64,000 nucleotides of DNA, from contig JH720310.1 of NCBI GenBank assembly GCA_000231825.2, forward strand, positions 526,396 to 590,395, read 5' to 3'. The DNA is from Tetrahymena elliotti 4EA. Lineage: Eukaryota > Ciliophora > Oligohymenophorea > Hymenostomatida > Tetrahymenidae. Under the pieces are notes generated by a model. The model had not been told where the DNA came from and did not search any database. It was given only the letters and a program-made list of their open reading frames with translations. A program made the position numbers and the translations under genes. Below are positions 24,344 to 37,300 of this stretch, piece after piece; position 1 is the first letter of the stretch; every line of letters begins with the position of its first letter.

Positions 24344-27300
24344 ATGTCGAGCTATCTTAAGTTTCAAGTCTAGTTTCACACATAATTAAATTAAACAATC
24401 AGGATTGTAGGAAATATAAAAGAGCTTGGTGAGTGGGATCCAATCAAAGGTTTGTAACTCTTCACCAATGCTCAGCTTTATCCTGATTGGACGCATGACA
24501 CTTTCATCGAAATTCCAAGAGGTAATTTAACTTTTAGGTTGTAAAGCTATTTCTTTTTAGCATCTCTCTCTCTTTCTTCTTCAAGTCAGCCAGCCTCTCT
24601 GCAAGCCAATAAACAAGCAATCAAGCAAGCAAATAAGAATGCTTTATTCTTAATTTCTCTTTTGTTTTCTATAGGCTTATATATGCCAAAATATATATCG
24701 TTCTTTCTTAGAATAAAAATTTTGCATAAAACAAAGAGAAGATGGGGCTTATAAAAATGAATGAATACTTAAAAGTATGCTTAGCAAATGCTTGATAAAT
24801 AAAGAGGCTCCGAAAGGACTTTCCCAAATTTCATATCATTCAGGATCTTTTAAGCTAAGTTGGAAAATTCATCTTTAAAATCTTGATTATGCATAAGTTA
24901 AATAGAAAGTTAAAATTTTGGTTTAAATTTTTTGTTAGAAGGGGCTGGTCAAAACTATCAAACAAATGATTAGCAAATAAGGATGGGAGTAAAGGGGACT
25001 GAAGAAAATAAAAAGAGAGAGATTGTATATTTGTAAATGGCTGCGAGTTGTGTATAGGAATTAAAATTGAAGGAGAAGCAAATTTATGTAGCTGTCATTA
25101 CGCATTTATTAATAAATATTTAATATGATCAAAAGGGACTGTGCTTGAATTTAAATGTGTGAAGTATGAAGGAGACAGACTTGTAAAATGGGAAAACTTT
25201 TAGATAGATATGAATAGAAAATATAAAACGCAGTATTATAAAGCAATGCTTTTTATGAAAGAAGACAATATTTAAGTCATAGAGCGCCCCTTTTAAAAGT
25301 ATACTGGCAATCATGATTATGATATTATTGATGGAAGTAAAATCATAAATTTTCAAATTTCTATGAAGAAATAACTCAAATTCATTTTACAAAAGCTGAT
25401 GCAAGGAGAATACAAGATAAATTTATTGTTTTTGACCCTCTCAGAAAGGCCGATGGTTTGGTAATAGATTCTCTTTTATTTATTTATCCAGAGAGAAAAA
25501 CTTATATGCAGTAGTGGGTTATTTGTTAGTGACTAGCTTTATCCAGCATGAAAAAAATTGAAAAATCAAAATAATTTAAAAGCAAAAGATAGGATTTTAC
25601 TGCATATACAAACAGAAAGAAATTCATTACTTATATTATTGTCTCATATTTATCTTTATGTTAATAAATATTAATAGAGTTCCTCTTCTGATAATAGCTC
25701 ATTAGATTTTTTCAGGAGATAGTCTAAGATATCGGATGACTTCAATGTAATTGAAAACTAAATAGATTATCAAAGGAATGAAAATGGTATTATAGTAGTA
25801 GATGCTAGAAAAATCAGATAGAAATCAGATGATGAAGAAGACTTTAACTCTGACGATATTCAAAACAAGTAATACAATGCATTTTAAATTATATACTAAG
25901 AGTTTGTAGTTATATTTTTTAAAATTTTGTGTGAGAGGATGAACTGATGGATATATATAGAGATAATCAGTTTAAATAAATGGGTTGGATTGATTGTTAA
26001 ATAAAAATTAGGATTGAAGAGTTATTGTTTCAAATTAATTCTTATGGTAAATTAATTAAAAACATGTTTTAATATAACAGCCATGATAATTTTGAAGATG
26101 TTCACTTGGAGAAGATAATAGATGCTCATCAAAAGATTGGGGAAGGTGGACATTAAGAGGATAATAGAAAGCTGCGTGGAGCAGGGTTGGGAATTAAATT
26201 CAATTAGAGTTCGTTGAATTAGATTTAGAATAACATACCTATTAATTTGGAGAATATTTTCTTACTTTTCAATAGAGTAAAGAAGGAATCGCATATCTTT
26301 AAAGAGAAATATCCTACTATACGCAAAATTGTAGATCTAAAGGACATTAATTTAATCAATTAAAATTAATTGCTTTAAATGCAGAATTAGAATTCTCAGT
26401 AATCGAGTGGAAATGATAGTGATTCAGCTTTCAAAAATATAAAGAATATGAGAAATGTTAAATCTATGCCTTATATAAACACTTAATTGTAAGACAAAAC
26501 TGAAAAAACTATGATTGTTGTTTCTTACAGACTGCCGTATTTTGTAAAAAATAAGAAAAAAAAGAGTTCTAGAATGTCTACTGATATATAAATTAGCTAG
26601 ATGTATGATTTCACAGAAAATTTTGATCCATTAATTGATTCGATTTATCAATCAATAAGTAATGTAAAACTCAATTTAATATGGGTGGGAATATGCAATA
26701 TTTATGTTGAGTCTGAAAGCGACAAGGAAGATCTCCGTGAATATATGCTTAAAAAATACAGATGCTACCCTCTCTTCTACAAAGAGGATATCAATTAAAT
26801 GTTTTCCAGATAATTCTGCTCTAAGTTCCTCTATCCACAAACTGAAAATATCATGTTTTATGAGGAAGAAAAGTGCTGGAAAGTTTATAAAGATATTAAC
26901 AAGGATGTTGCAAATGTATTGAAAAAATTTACTAACGAATCCGCCTCTATATTTGCTATTGTTATATATGACTTTCATTTTTTCCTAGTCCCTTCCTATT
27001 TTTAAAAGCAAAAATCGCATAGCCCAGGGCATCTCTAGCAGTTTGACATGAGCGATAAAATTACTATTGCATTCTTTATGAACAGGAAATTCCCCCAATT
27101 ACAAATCCTTGAAATGCTCCCCTAATCAGATATATTTATGCACTCCCTCTTCTTCTGCGACATCATGTCCTTTTCTACCTATGAAAGTTGTGAATCTTTC
27201 CTCAGTCTTTCTCAAAAAATGGGATGTGCTGTCCTTCACAAGTAAAAATAAAACTTTTCTATAGTGCAAATAAACATATCCAATTAAATACTTTAAGTGA

Positions 27301-30300
27301 AATATTTCAAATTTGTAATTTTTTGATAATTTTAAACAAATTTGAAGAAAAAAATGAAACAAAAAACAAGATTTATTTTGGAAATCTACAAGTTATTTTT
27401 CTTTGAAAATCCACTAAAAATATGTGAGCCTGGTTACTAAAAGATAAATTGTATCAATAAAACTAAAATTCTCAAAAAAGAGAACAAATGAAAAATTTTA
27501 ATTAAGTTCAAAACAAAAGGATTAAGAATGTGAGTGAGCGAGCTCTCACTATTTATAGTTTTTCCATGAAAATTAATTAAAATTTTTTAACTAATATTTG
27601 ATCTAAATTATAAAAGATATAATTTGACTGATATCTTATTTTTCTGATCCTCGACTAACAAAAAATAACAAAATCAGTTTGAATTGTTAAGTATCCTTTA
27701 CCTCTATCAAAACTGATAATTATTTTAAAATCTCAAAAAATAAAACTTTTAAATGAATTCAGATTAAAGCTTTCAAATAGATTAAGAGAAAAAAACTCTC
27801 AAATGAATTCAGAATAAAGCTTAGGAATGAATTTATAAATAAAGCTTTTAAATGAATTCAGAAAGAGGCTTTCAAATTAATTTGTAAATATAACTTTCAA
27901 ATGTATTTAGAAATAAAGGGTACCAATGAATTGAAATAAAGCTTAGAAACGAATTTACAAATAAGTCTTTTAAATGAATAAAGATTATATATGAATTTAC
28001 AAATAAAGCCTTGAAATGAATTTAGAAATAAAAAGCAGAGATCATTCATTTGTCTTTATTAAAATTTAGATCAAATTATTTGATTTTCATTTTTCATTTA
28101 TTTGGGTTATATTTTGTTAGGAGAAAATGAGTGATAATTTATAGCATTAATTTTAAAAGTTCAATTTCTTGAATTAAACAAAAAGAATTTATGTACGCTG
28201 CTTATTTGGGTTATTTTCTACCACAAATTTTTAATTTTTAGAAAATTTCTTAATTTGACGGATATTATTAAGGAAAATAGACGATTTTTGATATCACTAG
28301 ATAATCTTTTTATCAACTAATTAATTTCACTTTCTATATTTTTTATTATCTCAAAATCTTTTGATTTTTTGTAGATTACAAATTAATTTCACTCTATTTA
28401 CTTATTTTAATCTTTACTTCTTTAGGAGTAACATTTATTTTAATTAATTTAGAGCAGGAGGAAAGATTATGCTTCAATGCAATGGTAGAGAAATATTAAT
28501 TCGTATAGAGCATCCAGGAATTAACTTAAAAAAACTACAAATTACAAAAGATCTGATTTAGAAACAAGTGGAAGAAATGACTTTGATTCTTTCAGAATAA
28601 AATAAACACTAGCTAATAGGAATAGATAGTATTTCTAGAAATAGTGGTCTTGAATATAAATTTAGGGCTTTTGAAAAATTTTTAAATAAAGAAAAATAGA
28701 ATCAATCAAGGCAAGAATATAAATTAAAATAAATTGTGTATTTTTCAACTGATAGTGAATTTTAGACCAGCTAGGAATAGTAAGATTATTTAAACGAAGT
28801 AAAATCTCTTGCTAGAACAATTAATTAGTCTTAATCATTTTATGATAGCGCCATTGAAATCATAGAAGGAGATTCACTTTCCTTTGAAGATTACTATCAA
28901 TATTTGAGTATTAGTGAAGTCTTTTTGTCGACTGTATTACAAGAAACTAGACATTTTCACTATATGGAGTACTTATTCTTAAAAAAAGATGGCTAGCTTA
29001 TTCTTAGTAACTGTCTTAATTAAATATCTTAATTCAGCGCTGTAAATATAATAAATCCTTAAGACTAGCCAAAAATAGTAAGCACATTAAGTAAAATCTT
29101 CTAGAATCTTGCAAAAAATAAAAAAATGTTTAAAGAGTAAATTAAGCTTGATGCTTTACAATCACAATCTCAAATCTACACCAACCAGCCCTCCATTTCT
29201 TTGAAAAAAGAGTAATTCTTCATTTTTAATCATTCAAAAAAGTCATCAAACATTTTAGCTCTGAAATATAATATCTTCTTAATTAGAATGAATTCATCTG
29301 GAAAAACTTTATTTATTCATAAAAAATTTAATTTTAACATAAATGAAATGATAATTTAGAGCTTGAAAATAAAATTATTTCTGAGTTAGAATTAAAAAGC
29401 TTTTTTTCTTCACAAATATTTAATTTAAAATAAATGGAAGGATAATTTAGAGCAAGAGAATATATTATTCCTATTAAAAAATTCTTAATTTCTTAGAATG
29501 GTTCATTTTAATGTAAAGGAAATGATAATTTAGAGTTTGAAAAAAACTTATTTAAAAATAATAATTTTAATAAACTCTATTGATTCTTTCTTATTTAAAA
29601 AGAGAGACTTATTATGTAAAGAAAAATTTAATTTGTTTAAATATCATAAAATCAATTTAAAATAAAATTCAGCTATGAAATAATAAAATGAATGAACCTT
29701 TTAATTAAAAAATTTATTTTCATTTTATTAGGAAAGACGCATTTAACACAAGTCAATAATTAGTATACTCTTTGGATGCGGACGAAAGAAAGAAGATAGC
29801 TTCTGATTGCAATAATAGTGATGCAAATAATATAAATAGTTAATCAGGATAAATAATATAGGATAAAATAAGAATAAATATTACAGAAAAGAATAATACA
29901 AGCGAATAAGCTTAGAGAGAATTCGATTATAATTATTTGATTAAATTCTGTTCCAGTTAAAATTGGATCAACCACTTTATCAGCGACATTGTCAAGAGAT
30001 AGTCTGTTTCAAAAAATACATGTATTTTTATCTCTACTGAAGAAAAGACTGTTGTTTTAGATAAATAAACTAACAATATTCATAAGGAGATTATTTCTAA
30101 GATTTATGAGAGAAGCTCTCAATAATACATAGAAATTAATCTTTAGAATCTTATTTATAGATGTAAAAATGCCAAAAATGCAGTCTTCATTTTTGGATTT
30201 TCTAGTGTTTTCTTTGATCATCCTACAAATCTTTTGTCTGAACCTAAACCAAATCCTTTGCTTTTTAAGTAAGTGGAAGAATTATCCAAATAGCCTAATG

Positions 30301-31868
30301 TTTAGATTTACATTATAAGTGGTAAATCTCCAGAATTGCTTAATAAATATTTTGGTCATATCAAAAACATTATCTTAATTGCCAATAATGGATTTAAAAT
30401 TTAGCAAACTGGAAGCGATTTAGATTTCTATTAACTCACAAGCAAATATGAACACACACTTTGGAAAATGCAAGTATAAACTAAAATGGAAAATTTCGTA
30501 TAAAAAACTGCTGGTTCCTATATTGTAGACTCTGAACTTCAGACTTCTTGGCATTTTGAAAATGTTGAAAAAGAATTTGCAGATGCTCAAAAAAATGAAC
30601 TTATTAAACAATTAGTTTAAATAGTTGAGAACATGCCAGGAAATGAAATATTTGAAGGATATGATTTCATTTAAGTCAGGCCTCAGTGTTTAAATAAAGT
30701 AATTTATTATTATTATTTTTGATATTTGAAACACATTTTAACATGAAATTCTTAAATTATCATGAGTAAACAATGCTTAAAACATTTATAAATTGATAAA
30801 AAACTTATTTATCTATCCTGAACAATTAAATCTTGGTAGTTTTTACAAATAATAAAGCTATCCTTAATATCTTTATTGATTTAATTATTGATAGTTCTTA
30901 TTTTAGTAGAACTATCCTAAATATCTTTACTTAATTTACTATTGATAGTTTTTATCATAGTAATATCTCCTTTCTAAAGCAAATATCTCAATGCTAATTC
31001 ATTTTACAAGAACCTTCATTACTAATAATCATAGTAAGAGTGAGAGTGAGGGTTAGTGGATGAATATTTTTTTAATTTTAAATGAAAATTTTACTGAAAT
31101 ACATAAAAAACATGATTTTTATTAACAATTTAAAAATAATTTTAAAATATTAGGGCGTAATGACTAAGATAGCCATATAAAATAGCTGCTTGCTGAAAAA
31201 TAAGAAAATAGATTTCTTAGTAGTTGTTGGAGGAAGAAAAACAACTGATGAAGAAATGCTAAAGAGCGCTAGAGATACTATATATGATGAAAATGTCTCC
31301 TATATTGAAAGCGTAATTAAATACTCAACAAAAATACATTTTATTTCAAGAAATAATTTTAAATTTAAAATAGAATTCTCCTGCCATTTTGGGATCAATA
31401 TCATCTTAGTTAGGGGCTTTATATTGTAATCATTAGTTTGAAAATAATCAAGAGTTAGCAATATTACTTGAGATGATGAATGGAAACAAATAGTTGCTTA
31501 AGACTGACCAGTTTGCAAATATTAACCCCAGCTAATCGCAAGGAAATCCTTAAAAATTCCCTCATTTAAACAATCACCATAATGGAAACCTACCTCCACC
31601 ATTAGTCAGACTACATACAATGTGTGAAAATAATGTGGAAATTTTAAATGAAAAATTAAAAATATAAAATATGGTTGAAGATGAGAATGATCAAAGCAAT
31701 ATTTAGCAGTTCCTTGACAGCGACTCAAAATAGAGTCCCCTTTTTATTGGAAACAATTATTTTTTAAACAAAAATAATCAAATCTACCAACAAAAGAGAA
31801 GAGTAATGCCTGAATTAAAGATTCCTTCTTCTGTGAGCTAATAACAATTTACTAAGAATATTATCTGA
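24344..31868 (+). CDS. CBM20-trehalose-6-phosphate synthase-phosphatase fusion, catalytic motifs degenerate
   Basis: Exons are 24344-24521, 25136-25336, 25369-25517, 25678-25868, 26081-27241, 28453-29211, 29732-30698, 31154-31312 and 31374-31868, giving 1419 aa with every phase matching. Residues 6-110 form a CBM20 starch-binding module (IVGN, ELGEWDP). The GT20 synthase-like part runs from about 385 to 860: IVVSYRLP, then a poorer match to the HDYH loop (YDFHFF), then a slot normally reading DRLDYIKG that here reads DSISRNSG (about 685). A HAD phosphatase-like part runs from about 1031 to 1240: the DYDGT slot reads GFSSV and the GDD-x-SDEDMF slot reads GG-x-x-TTDEEM. The classic enzyme makes trehalose-6-phosphate from UDP-glucose and glucose-6-phosphate, then dephosphorylates it. 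Missing nucleotide-binding Arg/Lys and nucleophile Asp argue for a regulatory or glycogen-bound pseudoenzyme. Intron 2 is only 32 nt, so that junction is less sure. Confidence 0.85.
27745..28035. repeat. degenerate minisatellite in intron 5 of the TPS-like gene
   Basis: A unit close to AAATGAATTCAGAATAAAGC recurs about ten times with variable spacing of roughly 25-32 nt and many substitutions (GAATTTATAAATAAAGC, GAATTTACAAATAAAGC and similar). It lies wholly inside the 1,211-nt intron between exons 5 and 6. Confidence 0.75.
29320..29530. repeat. three-copy repeat in intron 6 of the TPS-like gene
   Basis: Three copies, near 29328, 29422 and 29502, each contain AATGAAATGATAATTTAGAG or a close variant followed by a short purine block. 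The core AATTTAGAGC also forms the real 3' splice site of the preceding exon at 28446-28455. Confidence 0.65.
30845..30960. repeat. two-copy direct repeat in intron 7 of the TPS-like gene
   Basis: Near 30848 and 30911 a block of roughly 50 nt is repeated: CTATCCT-A-ATATCTTTA, then TTAATT or ATTTA, then ATTGATAGTT. The copies differ by a few bases. They are intronic, with no coding content seen. Confidence 0.65.
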
Positions 31869-34359
31869 ATGAACGAACATTAAATTAATTATTTAAAAAT
31901 ATATAAACAAATATTTTAAAACTACAAAAAATATCAATCAATCAATCAATTAAATTAGTTACTAATTAGAAAGAGAAAAAACTAGTTCTTCCAAAATAAA
32001 CTCAAATGTAACATAGAATATAATATTAAAATCTCAAAGAATATACATGAAAAACCGTATAGATAGATAGATGATGACTATTTACCATTTATGATTATTT
32101 TCTAACTGTTTATAAAAGAGCAAGCAACAAACTAAACATGAATTATTCGTTTATTCAAAAAAATAACAATAAATAAATAAACCAATCACAAATAAAACAA
32201 AGAGACTGTTCTTTTCATCTTCTTAATATAAGAGCAAATAAAAAATAAATTATTTCAAGAAAAAGTAGTTGTTCAAATATTAAATAAACTTTCTAACAAA
32301 TTAAAAACACAATTTGATAATTACTTTAATTTAAAATTATTATTATTATTAATTAAAAACTATATTAAAAATAAATAAATATAAATTATATTAATATTAA
32401 TTCTAACTTCAACAAGCATACAAACCCAAACCAGCAAACCAACAAACCAATTATTTTTATTTCAATGTAAATTTATATGTGTCTCATAATAAATCTCATT
32501 AAATTCTTAATATAAATTTTCTAATTTAAAAAAGTCATTTTCATTTTTAAATCAAAAAAATGTTAAAAAGTATTCTTTAAATTAAATCAATAATATGAAT
32601 GAAAAACAAACTGAGAAGGATAGGGACTAAATAATATTATTTTTTAAGATTAAATTGATTCTATTTTACCATTAAAAACAAAAAGCAAAATTCTATTTAC
32701 TAACTGCAACAAATAAACCAATTATTTTATTTCAATTTATATTTATTTGTGTCTTGGGATAATAAATCTGTTTATATTCTGTAAAAAAAATCCAAGTTTT
32801 CTTTTTATTTTAATTATAATATTTTCATTTTTGAAAATAAGAAAAAATGATTTAATTTTGTTAATTTTTTAAAATCATTATTATTAATTAAAATAATTAA
32901 TTTCTTTAAATTCTTAAATTAATTTCCTAATTTTCTCTTTATTTTAATTAAAAATTATTTTCAATTTAGAAATAATAATTGCTTACCAATTTCCCTTCAT
33001 TTATTTTGATAATTAAAACAAATTCAAATTATTTTTTAAATTATAAAGTATCTAAATAACCTTATATTTTTGGTAAAAGATATAACTTTGCTAATAATAA
33101 AACACTCAATCTAGAAATAAATTTATTTTTAAAAGACTAAAAGCCTCAAAAATTAATTTAAATAGTTACTTTCTTTTAATATACTTCCAATTTATTTTCT
33201 GACATGATAGTATTAATTTTTTAAAATTCTAAAATAATATCATTTATTTTAAAAAAAATTAAATTTCAATTTAAACTTTTATTTAAAAAAAAGTATTTTT
33301 GAAAAAATTAATAATTATTTTTTCTGAGAAATTTTTTATGAAAAGAAAATATTTTTAGTTTAGTTTTTTTAGATATATTAATAGGGTGTAAGTAAAAACC
33401 TTAAGTACTCCATACCATGATTTGTTGAAATTAATTAATTAGAATAAATCAATTCTATTTTAGTGATTGAAATAAGAAAAATGAAGCATAATGAGGAAAA
33501 ATGGAATAATAAGGAGCTAAAATATCTTTTTAGAGAAGATTTATTATGATTAGGAAAATAATTATTGAAGTGAGTACTTCTGATTTATCTATTTCTTAAG
33601 TAAAGGTGATGATAAGGTGAGGAAAATTCTGGCGATTGAGCTTACAATCTCTCTATAAAAATTCTTCTGATTGATATCTAAGTAGAAACGATATAATTTA
33701 AACAAATCAAATCTATGAAAGACAAAATAAAAATAAAAATAGAATTAAACTTTAAACAAACAAATAAACAATTTCTACTTAATAAAATAGAAGTTAAGAT
33801 TTTTATAAACGCTATCTACAAAATAAAGTAACTAAGATAAAAATTAAATTTATATTTAGAAATCTATAAATATCTTTCTGTGATAGTCTTAATTGTGTTA
33901 ATATAGATTTACTAAGAGATTGACTCATGTTTAAGAAAATGATTATTGACTATAAAATCAAACATGTGTATTTAACTAACAAAAAGAGAAAGAATAAATT
34001 ATAAAAAATAAAAAATTTATGCGAAATTGAATTCTTCTAGATACTTTATCTTTTTGTTCGCAGGAAATAAATAATACACTAAAAATTAAAAGAAATATAT
34101 ATATATCAAAAATTAAATATAAATTATTAAATTAAAGTAGAAACTAATCAATTACTAAACAAACAAATTAACAAACTAGCAACCTAACTAACTAACAAAC
34201 TAACTAAATAATTTAATTAATCAGCTAAGTTAAGATAAACAAGCAAAAGACTAGTAAATAGGCGTGTAACAAAAAATAAATACAAAAGGAATTTGTTGAA
34301 AAGTTAGCAAAAAGCAAGCAAGTTTTATTAGGCAATAGAAAGTAGTCATTATAAATTAA
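31869..34359. other. AT-rich intergenic stretch between two plus-strand genes
   Basis: No gene was supported on either strand. Short CAAT and ACTAAC-type simple runs occur (near 31935 and 34170-34215). Composition is typical spacer. Confidence 0.6.
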
Positions 34360-37300
34360 ATGTCAGGGGAGAAAACAAAGATCCGTTTAACATCATTAGA
34401 TATCACTGCATTAGTCACTGAGTTGAAGCAAAAGCTTATTGGACTCAGGTAAAATCAATATAGATTGATTAATATTATTTTATATCTACACCAAACATAT
34501 AAATTTGAAAATAATTCTAATGAAAAATGCAAAAATAGTTTAATTGCTTTTTATTATAAATACTATATAGAGTTTCTAATATTTATGACATCAACCAAAA
34601 GACTTATCTCTTCAAGTTAGCTAGAGGAGAAACTAAAGAATTTCTTTTAATTGAAAATGGTAATAAAATTGCACCTAATAATTAATCTCTTATAAAAAAG
34701 AATTTTTTAGCTCTTTTAAAGGTTTAAAAATATTTTTAAAAAAAGGTATTCGTTTCCATACAACAGATATTTAGCAAGAAAAGAGTAAGATGCCATCAGG
34801 TTTCACAATGAAGGTAATTTAAAATCATACTTTTCTTAGCTATTAAATAACATAAAATCTGGCATAAAAAATAGTTTAGAAAGTTTTTAAGATCAAAGAG
34901 ATTGGAGGATATTAAGCAAATAGGAGTTGAAAGAGTTATTATTCTTACTTTTGGTAGTGGAGAATCAACAAATCATATTATTCTCGAAATGTATTCAAGT
35001 GTAATTAATTATTCTTAATAAAAGTATATATATTCATAGTGTTAAGGCCTTTTTGTAATCGAATCATGTAGGGTAATATAATTTTAACTGACAAAGACTT
35101 TAACATCATTTTGTTGATGAGACAACATCAGTTTACTGAAACCATTAAGTAATTTATTTACAGTTATTATATTAGTTAGTTGTAAAATAAACCAAGCAAG
35201 TAGTTAGTTTGTTCTTGCAGGAGAAATTAAAAAGACACTATATATAGAAGAAACAAATAAATAAATAAATTAATCAATAAATAAATAAAGAATAAATGAA
35301 TATCTTTAGAAATTTAAAATTTCAAAAAGCAAATTTATTTATTAATTTTAAACAAGTATTTACATAGAATGAGAAGAAATAATTGATATTTAAATATTTT
35401 CATCTTGATTGTTTGTAAAATAATAATTTCAATCTCATAATAAAAGGACTGCTATAGGAGAAAGATATCCCTTTGAATAAGCTGCTAATTTGTACTTAGA
35501 AAAATTTGATACATCAGAAACTGTCATTGAAGAGCTTATCAAGTAAAAGGAAATTTCAGAAGAAAATAATGAGGAAGAAGACAAGAAAAAAAATAATGAA
35601 AAAAAGAATGAAGCTGAAGAAGATAAGGATGGAGATGAAGCAGATAAGAAAAAGAAAAATAAGCAAAAGAAAGATACTAAAGATGGAAAAAATAAAGATC
35701 AAGATAAATAAAAAAAAGATAGCAAAAGTAAAAACTAAAATTATTTTATTTTACTGTGAAAAATTACTTCTTTTTTTTTCAAATTTTGAATTAAATATTT
35801 AAAAATCAAAGCAAATAAAATAGGCTTAATTGATTATACATACATACTTTTGATATTAAAAATTTTTTAAAAAATAACAATTAAAAGCAAATATAATAGA
35901 CTTAATTCTCATATTTATTGGATTAAAAATTTTTTACAATAACAATTAAAATAGGCTTTATTTATGAGATTAAAAAAAATTCTAAACATTGATATTTTAA
36001 AATGTTTTAAAGAATAATTTTAAATGAAATGAAATAATTAATTTTGAATGATTTTTTGCAGTTTATGGATGGATGATATTTCGAATTTTTAATAAACAAT
36101 ATTTTATAAATAAATAGAAAGTAATGCTGCCAAAGCAACTAAAGGCTTCAAATTGAGAGAAATTGTTTTTAAGATAGTTCCCTCTTTGCATAATCCTGTA
36201 ATTGATCATATTATATCTTCAAATGGATTAAATCCCAATTAGAAAGTTACTGTTGCTGATGTTGCAATAGTTAAATAAATGGCTGATAAATGTAAGGACC
36301 TTATACTTGATTTTTAGAAGACTGTGCATTAGGGTTATTTGATAGTTTCAGATAAGAAAGATGTTAAGCATAGACCTGTTAAATAGGAATAATAGTAAAT
36401 TGAAGCAGGAGGAGAAAAAGAGGATGAAATTTAAACTGAAAAGGCTAAGGAAGAGAAAAAGGAAGAAGAGAAAGAAAAGTACTTTGATTTCTCTCCTTTA
36501 TATTTAACTTGTCATGAAGGAAAGAGATTCATAGAAAACAACTCTTTTAATGCAAGTGTTGATAAATACTTTTAAGTTATGGCCTCAAAGATTTAAGAAG
36601 AATAAAATGATGTTGAGTCTATTGCATGGAAAAAGTATGAAAATATTAAAAATGATTAATTGAATAGAATTCAAAAATTGAAAAATGAATAAGAAGAATA
36701 CGTTGTTAAAGCTTAATTAATTGAAATGAATATTGACTATGTTGATGCTATTATTAATGTAATTATTTCTTTTATTTAAGATATTTCATTTCACATCTAA
36801 AAATTATTTAAAGATCATTAAGACATTGAAGTCTAGTGGAGAGTCTTGGGATAAAATTACTAAGATGATTAATGAAGGTAAAAAGAATGGTGATCCTATG
36901 GCAAATTTAATCCATAGCTTAGATTTCGAAAATAATGAAGTTAGTGTATATTTGGGAGATCCTTGTGATGATATGGAAGAGTTAACTGTCGTTGCTGTTG
37001 ACATTACATGTTCTGCCCACTAAAATGCCAGAAATTATTACGAAAACAAAAAGAGGAATATTATAAAAGAAAAGAAAACATTAGATGCATCAAAACTTGC
37101 TTTAAAGCAAGCTGAAAAGACTGCTTTGAAAGAAATAGAAAATGTAAAATTAGAATTTATATTTGAAATAAAGTTTATTCTTTTAACATAAAATAGCTCA
37201 AATTAAAAAATAATGTTGTTAACACAAGAAAGCAATATTGGTTTGAAAAGTTCTACTGGTTCATCTCAAGTGAAAATTATCTTGTCATCTCTGGTAGAGA

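Noticed and set aside
26601..27406. Short frames on both strands in the TPS region
   Set aside because: The plus-strand ones are fragments or shadows of exon 5 of the fusion gene; the minus-strand ones are antisense shadows.
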